DNA from: Dimorphilus gyrociliatus
Taxonomy: Eukaryota > Annelida > Polychaeta > Dinophilidae
NCBI GenBank assembly: GCA_904063045.1
Contig: CAJFCJ010000029.1
Coordinates: forward strand, 434,001-498,000
Direction of reading: 5' to 3'
Length of the DNA stretch: 64,000 nt
The notes under the pieces are model-generated. The model ran no database searches, was not told where the DNA came from, and saw only the letters and a program-made list of their open reading frames with translations. The position numbers and the translations under genes were made by a program. Of this stretch, positions 57,135 through 64,000 are shown in pieces. The first letter of the stretch is position 1. The number at the start of each line of letters is the position of its first letter.

Positions 57135-58693
57135 TTGTTAAGTGTTTATTAAATGAATTAATTGAAGATAATGAACAAAAGTGTACAAATTGGTGCTCAA
57201 TTGTGATTGAAAGCTATTCAATACAAGATATGTTGCTGAGATTAAGAAAAAAATGTACAAACAATCAGAAGTATAATCGTTTAAGACATTCTTAAAATGA
57301 TAAATAAGAAATTCTTAAAGAAATATGAAAAACATCCCCCAATAAAATTATACAACTAACTACTATTTACTTTCTTCTATTCAATTTAAATGCATTAATT
57401 ATCATAACTACCAATTTAAACAATCTTATAACTAATTACTGTGTTAACCGCAACAAATAAGCATTGCAAATACAGAATAAAGAAGAGAAGAATTCTAGAA
57501 ATATACTAGGCAGACTACCTAATCAATTACGTATATTAGTGTATATTATTTATTGTTCATTTAAAAACAATGTTCAATTAATATTGACATTTAGGAGGGT
57601 TAGAATATTCGGAAATTAAACTCAGTTTACAAGAGTAAACTTATCTTACTTAAGGAATTTTTAGGATTATATTTTCTTCATTCCTTCATAATGCAATCAG
57701 CTTTAACCTTAAGAAATGTAGAATTCTTTATGTAAGAGTTTTCTTAGTTTGTCATTCATTAGAATTAAATAAACTTCAAAAGATAAACTTTCTAGTTTAG
57801 GAAATCTTTCATTTTCGCTTCTCTCAATTTTCGAAAGAGTAATAGTTGGGGACGAAGTTGATTGGTTGACAAACACGTGACGTTGAACTCTGAGCCTATA
57901 AGTAAAGCGTTACTTCCTCGGTTCCTGAATCAGAAGATATTACAAATAAAGGTAAGTAAGACGAAGAAAAGAGCTCTGCTTAAACTTTTCTTTACTTTTT
58001 ATTGTTGTTTCGTTTTATCACTCTTTTATTTTCCTTTTCTTTAAATATTTATAGCTTGAATGTTTTATATCGGAGAGACAGACAACAATTCAGCGAAGCC
58101 CTTTTCAAAATGTCTCCAAACAAAGAGACTTATAAATATTTTGTTAAATCAAGAGAGTAAATTAAAATAGTTTACAGCAATGAATACATATACATATTGT
58201 ATATGCTGTATAGATATATAGATATAGGTTCATACGTATTTAACTAGATGCTTAGTTTCTTAATTAAACAAAGTTGTGCATATGTTTTAAATTCAATGTG
58301 TATATTCATATAAGACTTGATAGAAGACTAAAGAAAATTTACGATACATCAGTATATGTTATATATAGAGGTGTATGCTTTTAAAACATATACACCTCTT
58401 GGAAGAGAGGAAGAAAAAAGTATTGCTACTTTGTAGCTAGAAACGGTTATGCTCCTTTATTCTATAAATATTTCCTGCACTTAATTTTTCTTTACCCTAA
58501 CAATATTGCCCCCTTTTATCAGAGGCACCTCTTAATGAAAAAGTCAATAAGTTAGTATAGGAGAAATAGCAGGTCGCAGAACAGATATAAGGTATAAGTC
58601 CTGCCTAAGCTGATGCACCTTTGTTTGACAAGCGCCTTTGGCAGACTAGTACTTGATGACGTAACGTAATCTTCTCGTATTCTTAATCCAGAT
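57135..58693. other. Intergenic and upstream region of the PDF gene
   Basis: Contains the CREB-like poly(A) signal (57341-57346), the PDF promoter candidate at 57861-57902 and a probable 5' untranslated exon ending at 57951 with donor AAAG|GTAAGTAAG. The acceptor TTAATCCAG at 58691 lies two bases before the PDF ATG, giving an intron 57952-58691. An open frame at 57862-58044 overlaps this and is not credited. Confidence 0.5.
57861..57902 (+). promoter_or_regulatory. PDF promoter candidate: CCAAT, E-box/CRE, TATA
   Basis: Within 42 bases: ATTGG (reverse CCAAT, from 57861), CACGTG (57874-57879) overlapping TGACGT (57878-57883), and TATAAG (about 57898). The spacing to the proposed first exon (about 57925-57951) suits a core promoter. 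Confidence 0.5.
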
Positions 58694-59067
58694 ATGGCAT
58701 ACGTTATTCGCTCGCTTTTCCTCATCGTACTCTTAGTCAACGGTCTTTTCGTCAATGCCGAAAACACTCAATCAAAGATGGTGGACGGTTTTTCACCAAA
58801 GACGGCACTGGTAAGTCTTCCTGTCGATTATGAGTGAAACCTTTAAAAAGAATGCTTCAATTTCGAGACGCTATTGTTTTTGACAAACCCCTCGCTTCTG
58901 GGTGTTAATTTGCTTTTGTATTTTCTCAGCAACTGGCTGCTATAGGAAGAAGATTACTAAGAATAGCTGCTGAAATGAGAGGCGACGTTGATGCCAAGAA
59001 GAGGAATTCTGGTATGCTCGATGCTCTAATAAATATTCCCGACTTTTTCAATTCTGGCCGTCGTTAA
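58694..59067 (+). CDS. PDF: Pigment-dispersing factor (PDF) neuropeptide precursor
   Basis: 84-residue prepropeptide in two exons, 58694-58810 and 58930-59067 (phase 0). Signal peptide at residues 1-22 (VIRSLFLIVLLVNGLFVNA). A precursor-associated segment (23-61) follows, then the dibasic site KKR (62-64), the peptide NSGMLDALINIPDFFNS (65-81), Gly82 as amide donor, and RR before the stop. The peptide matches the PDF pattern: N-terminal Asn, [D/N][A/S]L in the middle, [L/I]P[D/K] towards the end, 17-18 residues, amidated. The DA...PD form is like molluscan cerebrin and annelid PDF rather than the arthropod NSELINS form. PDF acts through a class B GPCR; in insects it synchronises clock neurons. 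Exons this short are easy to miss. AATAAA at 59152-59157. Confidence 0.88.
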
Positions 59068-61383
59068 ATAACGAAAAAGAAAAATGAAAAGTTTTTGAAA
59101 AAGAACTTTATCTGATCTCCAACTTTGAATGAGACTATTTAATGTCAATGAAATAAAATTTATCAGATCGAAATACATACAGAATCTTATCCAAGTTTTT
59201 CCCAAATATTTAAACAATCAGTTCAATAGATAACTAATAAACTGAAGAAAACTGAATCTATTCTAATCTCTCTTTACACTTCCTATAGTGTACTTTAAAC
59301 AAATTCGTTTTTATATAAAAATCTTTTCTCTCTTCTGTATTTTCCACTTGTTATCTATACACATACATACATGTACACATGTACTCTCTCTCTCTCTCTC
59401 TTTCTTTTTCTTCAATCTAACAATTTTCTTTTCTTATGAAAAGCAAGAGACAAAATAAAGCATAAGCGTAGATATTTCTCTAAGTTAACAAATATGGAGA
59501 ATATATAGAATATATATATATTTTAGGTTTAGAATATATTTTTTGATGCTCCGAATTAAGCTCTCAATCCCAGGGGACAATAGTTCGTAAATTTGAAGAG
59601 AAATGCAATCATTTCGGTAGGCATGTTTAGAAGTCTGAGTTTTCGGTTTGTTAATTGTTATATTGAAGGTTAAATTATATCCAAGAACTCATTTTATATG
59701 ATGAGTGATTAGCTCTTGTTCCTCTTTACTTATTATGGATCTCTTATGCTGTCTCACACAATGTAACTCGAAACTGTACAATAACAAAGAAAAAGTGGTA
59801 AATGATTAGCTTTCTTTATTTTCTTTTTCATGTGAATAATGGAACATCGATTAATTAGAATTGTATGTAAAATATTCAACTGTAGTAAGCTTTCAGGTTG
59901 GTTTTGTTAATAATCAGGTTTACTATTCCTCCATATAAAACGAAGGTTGTTGTTTGAAAATACTTTATATACTGTACATAAACTATTTTTAATAAAACAA
60001 AAAGCCTGTATTTTTCCATTTCTCTTAAGAATAACAAGTTAAGTGTACTGAAAAAAACGATTTGTATGATATTTTATATTCGTACGAATATAGAATATCA
60101 GAATATCTTAATCGCGTATATTAGTAATATTTTTAGTTTAGTAAAAGTACTCTAATCAATCTAAAATATACAGTCTACGGTTTGTCGTGAAGTTTTTTCG
60201 CGTGCCTGAAGACGCTATAATGCTATTGAAACCTTCATTACAGTTTTATTTCTTCACTAGCAAATTTAACCAGCGGTAAATTTAAGTTAGTATGGCTTAC
60301 TTTTATTTTCCTGGCTAACAGTTTTGGTATATATGGAATCATATGCATAATATTACATTATTCTACATTGGAATAGGTTTAATGAACTTTTTTCTACTTT
60401 ATCTTTACTGTATATTTTCTTAATCGATTTGTTGTTCACTCGTTCATTTCTGCTCTTTATTCTCCTTTTCTCTCCAATCATTTTTCTTTGATATATGCCC
60501 TTAACTTTCTTTCTAGAGGTGAAAAATTTCCTATGTTGGCAAGTATTCTTCTTTTCTATAAAAGCTAATCATCTTCATTTTTCCTATTAAGTAACGTTTC
60601 CTTATAGTATTTTCGTACATCTATGTCACAAAAATGTCATTTTAACCGTGGAATAAAACTTGTAGCCACAAGACATTTACCCTGGATATAAGACCTGTAA
60701 TAATTCGTAGTATTTAAGAGTTATAACACTTTATAAAATAATAAAAGAGGCGTCTATTATTCTTTAAAAAGTTTTTCAACATAATTATAAACCTTATCAT
60801 AGTCAAAAGTTTTCAAGAGCTTAATAATTCAAATGAAATTTTGTTAATAGTGAGAAATTCTTCAAAGGATGGTCTGACGTGCTGTAGTGCTGGTATAAAT
60901 TTTTCGTTTGATTCATCAAATTCGCCACCTAGCGACAGAAATTTACTTATTATTTCCCTTCCTGATTGCTGAACTAGTTCGACGCTGATATAATAAAAAC
61001 AATAAAAACATCAAGTCAAGATTTCCCAATAGAACATTTGAAAACGCCAAAGAGATGAACTTTGAAAAATATTTATGAATGAACCATTTAGTCAAATAAA
61101 CATTTCGTTATCTTATTGAGTTGTTTACTATTGGAAACATACAAATATTAAGAGTAACATACTCTGTTGACTAGTTTTCATTTCATTTATTATACCTATA
61201 TTTTTAAGAAACAGTGCAAAATGATCTAAATATTTATTATGATCATACAGGCACAATCCTATTTTATGCTTTCTTCTTTTTTCTTCATATTTGTTCATTG
61301 AAATATTAGAAAAATATATAAATTAAGCTGAGGAATTATAGCAACGACACGAGTTTTAATTCGAACCGTTGTCAGTCTGAAAT
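59068..61383. other. Intergenic, AT-rich
   Basis: Holds the PDF poly(A) signal (59152-59157), a (CT)n run at about 59384-59402, a near copy of the TATACWGTATA repeat at about 59967, and an AGGTGGCG motif (reverse of 60923-60930) about 455 bases upstream of the next gene. No other gene seen. Confidence 0.5.
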
Positions 61384-61845
61384 ATGAATACGTTCTCGAA
61401 AGAACATTGGGTTAGGAAGGTAAAAGACGCATCGAATAAACCTTATTCGACGTCTTATGGCGACTACGGTTATACTTCGGTGAATTGGCGTATGACTGAT
61501 AGGTTTCCGAAGCAACCGGATAGTCCAAGGACTGTTAGACGTAAGGCGGAAGAAGAAAGACAGTTCACGGAACGTCAACAGATGGAACAAAAGTACCTCC
61601 ATCAGAAGAAGGTTCGAGACTGGACGGAAAAGAAATTAAGAGAATCCGCAGAATTTTTCGATCAAGATAGTGTTCCCTTCAAGAAATCCGATAGAGAAAA
61701 GGTTACAGTTGTCCAGCGACGCCCTAGACGTCAACGAGATTTACACGTAAACGAACGCTTTTTCGACTACAAGTTCAACGAACCTTGGAGACACTTCCGT
61801 CACGACCACAAAAACAAGGGACCGTGGAAGCAAACCTACTGGTAG
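61384..61845 (+). CDS. Unrecognised 153-residue basic protein
   Basis: One exon, a clean frame from ATG to stop, with base composition like neighbouring coding sequence. No signal peptide or membrane segment. Residues 20-40 are Tyr/Ser-rich (YSTSYGDYGYTSVNW). Residues 50-90 are a charged helix that may form a coiled coil (RRKAEEERQFTERQQMEQKY). The last 45 residues are rich in Arg, His, Phe and Trp (NERFFDYKFNEPWRHFRHDH, ending in a Trp). Such short Tyr/Trp-rich basic proteins are common among axonemal or cytoskeletal proteins, but I cannot assign a family. It is tail-to-tail with ULK. Confidence 0.65.
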   Translation: MNTFSKEHWVRKVKDASNKPYSTSYGDYGYTSVNWRMTDRFPKQPDSPRTVRRKAEEERQFTERQQMEQKYLHQKKVRDWTEKKLRESAEFFDQDSVPFKKSDREKVTVVQRRPRRQRDLHVNERFFDYKFNEPWRHFRHDHKNKGPWKQTYW

Positions 61846-62808
61846 ATCACCTAAAGACATTGTACGGCATAAATAGAGAAAATAATATCCTGTCTGTTAA
61901 ATGTTGAGTTGCACATTTATGAAACTCTAAAATATCAGAAGGGAAGTTTAATTATGTTTCAGATAATGTTATAATTACCTAATTATAATATTTAAATTCA
62001 CATTGCGATATGCTGTTAGTATATTTAAATATTTCACCACACGGCGAATAAGACAAGTTGAGTTTGCACATATAAAAAAAAGTATTATGACAACCATTCC
62101 TTCTATCGCTTAAGAGTGAAGGATTTTACATTAATAGAACACAAACGGTTATCTAAATCTACTCAAAATAGATGATCAAAGACATATCTTAAAAAAAGAA
62201 ATTAAACCTATTTAAATAATATAGGTTAGTATACTAACAAATAATTAGAAGACTTTTACAAATACAAATTCTATATATAAATATATATGTATATATATGA
62301 ATATATCTATGTATATGTATATATCGCATATATACGTCGTATTTACATTCTTTTATAGCATAGCAAGAACACATTTTTGTCCGCATTCACGCGTACTGTC
62401 ATTTTGTAGATAAATTGAATAGCACATATTGGCTAATGTAACTAATACGAGATAAGCAGTTCGCGGCACCAAGAGAAATCGGTCATTTAGGATGGACTTT
62501 AACCATTCTGGACGAGATCAATGATGCAGACACTTTCCATCACGTGTTTCTTTGTGAAAATCAGAATATTTGCTTTTTTTCAATTTTGAGATTTGATGTC
62601 TGCATTTAAATCTTGCGTAATCTGCATTCTTTCGACTAGAAAATATTGGAGGTTCAAAATTCACTTTTGTTTTACAGCAGATAAGTCCGCATAGCGCGGA
62701 ACAATAGTTTTGTGTGTATCAGGTAGACACGACATTCGTCGCTCGACCGCCTCTTTATCTGTTTCGAGGAAGACGTGTTAATTTAAAAGTAAAGCAGTAT
62801 GGTTCATT
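61846..62808. other. Tail-to-tail intergenic
   Basis: AT-rich with a TA-rich stretch at 62270-62335. 62340-62770 is less AT-rich but has no open frame of note. Nothing else supported. Confidence 0.5.
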
Positions 62809-64000
62809 TTATTTACAATCAATTAAGGTTTCTTTGTCCATGTCGTTTTTAGCATGTTGAGACAGATGCTGAAGGAGGATTTGGGCACTTTTGTATAACT
62901 GGAAACTCTGCCAAAAAAATATATTTTCAATTGATTCAAAAATAGCAATTATGAATTGTAAATTTACCTCTTCGTTTCTACCCATTAGTTCTTGCATAGG
63001 AGCCGATCGACACTATAAATACAAACTATATGTTATTTTTCTGAAATATCAAGGTGTAATTTCACCTACCAAATCAACAACATGCTGATATATAACTTTA
63101 TCGGCAATCCTGCTTAACTTTTCATAATCAAAGCCAGCATGGTTTTCCTTTTCGATATAATCTCGTTTAATATTACTACATACTTTTAAAGCTTTCTTAT
63201 AATTCGTATGAGCTTGACGAATAACTGTTGGAATAAGTAAATGAAATAAAAGCTTGAAAAGTTACACTAATTTAAAACTAACTTTGTACGACAGTAGGAG
63301 TTACTTGTAGTCGACCATTTTTATGCTCCACAGCAGTTAAACTGAGAACATTTTGTAACATATTGATAACTCGAAGGTAGAGGGCTAGTAGTTCAACAAT
63401 TTTCTGTTTATGCTCATTCATAAAGCTCAGACTAACATCTTCATTAGCATTTTCCAAGACAGGGCTACTTCTATCTTCTGCTAGCTGCATTATGTATTCA
63501 CAACTTCCTGTTGCAAAATCCAGTCTATTCACGAGCTCGTTATGAATGTTATTCAACAGTAGTTCGTCAGTCAAGTATGGTGTCTTCATTTCATCGGATT
63601 CATATCTTACAAGTGCATTTTGACCAACGGCTGCTTTTAAAATACCTTTTTGATGTTCGGACAGCTGAACTCTTCCACCACTCGGCAAATCCAATTTCGT
63701 TTCCGAATGCTTTCTCTCCATGTGGGATTCGAAGTCAATTTTTGATACAACTTTTGTAGGCGACTGAGCAATCGTTGGCAAGGATGATGGACTTGTGGCA
63801 GCCGCATGCATACCTGAACGGGATCTCGGCGAAGATCCGAAAGATCCAGAATTTCTTCTCCATGTCAATCCGGGAGACATGTGATCAGGAGGAGTACCAA
63901 TAGTAAAATGAGCTGTTGGAGGACTCATCGACTCGATGTCAATTCTTTCGATTGAATTTTTTCTCCTTCTTATCAAAGATGAACTTGTGGATGATAGGCT
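62809..64000 (-). CDS. ULK: ULK/Atg1 autophagy kinase, C-terminal part (gene cut by window edge)
   Basis: Last four exons on the minus strand: 64000-63283 (partial, frame open to the edge), 63224-63070, 63012-62968 and 62907-62809; phases 1, 0, 0 close. The visible 341 residues begin in a Ser/Pro-rich linker (GTPPDHMSPGLTWRRNSGSFG) with many proline-directed sites, then the helical C-terminal EAT/tandem-MIT domain. Matches to ULK1/2: LLLNNIHNELVNRLDFATGSCEYIMQLA (shown here as one helix near 63540-63460), ELLALYLRVINMLQNVL, VVQIIRQAHTNYKKAL, APMQELMGRNEE, and YKSAQILLQHLSQHA before the end. This domain binds ATG13 and membranes. The kinase domain must lie beyond position 64000. It is more like ULK1/2 than ULK3/4, which have different C-termini. 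Confidence 0.85.

Noticed and set aside
57862-58044. 60-codon frame upstream of PDF
   Set aside because: It overlaps the candidate promoter and crosses a strong donor site; more likely untranslated.
3038-62808. One neuroendocrine 'gene cluster' acting as a unit
   Set aside because: PDF, thyrostimulin, GPCRs and CREB are mixed with unrelated housekeeping and adhesion genes on both strands; only GPA2/GPB5 form a true functional pair.

Overview
This is animal nuclear DNA. It is AT-rich and compact: most introns are 50-90 bases with plain GT-AG borders, and long TA-rich tracts lie between genes. Gene content is bilaterian (Dachsous, Na/Ca exchanger, thyrostimulin, PDF neuropeptide, CREB, ULK, ALDH2). 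The form of the PDF peptide (DA...PD core) and the short introns suggest a lophotrochozoan, perhaps a small-bodied annelid with a reduced genome. That placement is inference.

Layout, left to right. 1-3037 holds no gene I can support. 3038-4250 is a melatonin-receptor-like GPCR (+) and 5514-6764 a core-2/I-branching GlcNAc transferase (+). 9337-10961 carries the two subunits of the glycoprotein hormone thyrostimulin, GPA2 and GPB5, in tandem on the minus strand. 12998-14587 is a type II membrane protein with a Cupin_5-like ectodomain (+), and 16527-17930 an NHL-repeat protein (+). About 5 kb of gene-free DNA follows. 23103-25694 is a TPR protein (-), head-to-head with mitochondrial ALDH2 (26023-27785, +). 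29765-35143 is a Na+/Ca2+ exchanger (+). COX19 (35662-36062, -) is head-to-head with a complete 27-repeat Dachsous cadherin (36686-49751, +). OSGIN (52312-53676, -) is head-to-head with an FMRFamide-receptor-like GPCR (54383-55504, +). Then come a short CREB-type bZIP without a kinase-inducible domain (56775-57134, +), a two-exon PDF neuropeptide precursor (58694-59067, +), an unrecognised 153-residue basic protein (61384-61845, +), and the 3' end of a ULK/Atg1 kinase gene running off the right edge (-).

Several genes belong to neuroendocrine signalling: PDF, thyrostimulin, two neuropeptide/amine-type GPCRs and a CREB factor. The PDF and CREB genes both have E-box plus CRE sequences in their upstream DNA. 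Planar polarity (Dachsous), calcium extrusion (NCX), autophagy (ULK) and mitochondrial metabolism (ALDH2, COX19) make up the rest. I see no sign that the cluster works as one system.

Two sequence signals recur outside genes: a near-palindrome TATAC(A/T)GTATA with 13 exact copies, and an AGATGGC motif found 65-130 bases upstream of several start codons. Exon models were built by joining open frames through GT-AG sites; reading phase closes exactly in every multi-exon gene given here.
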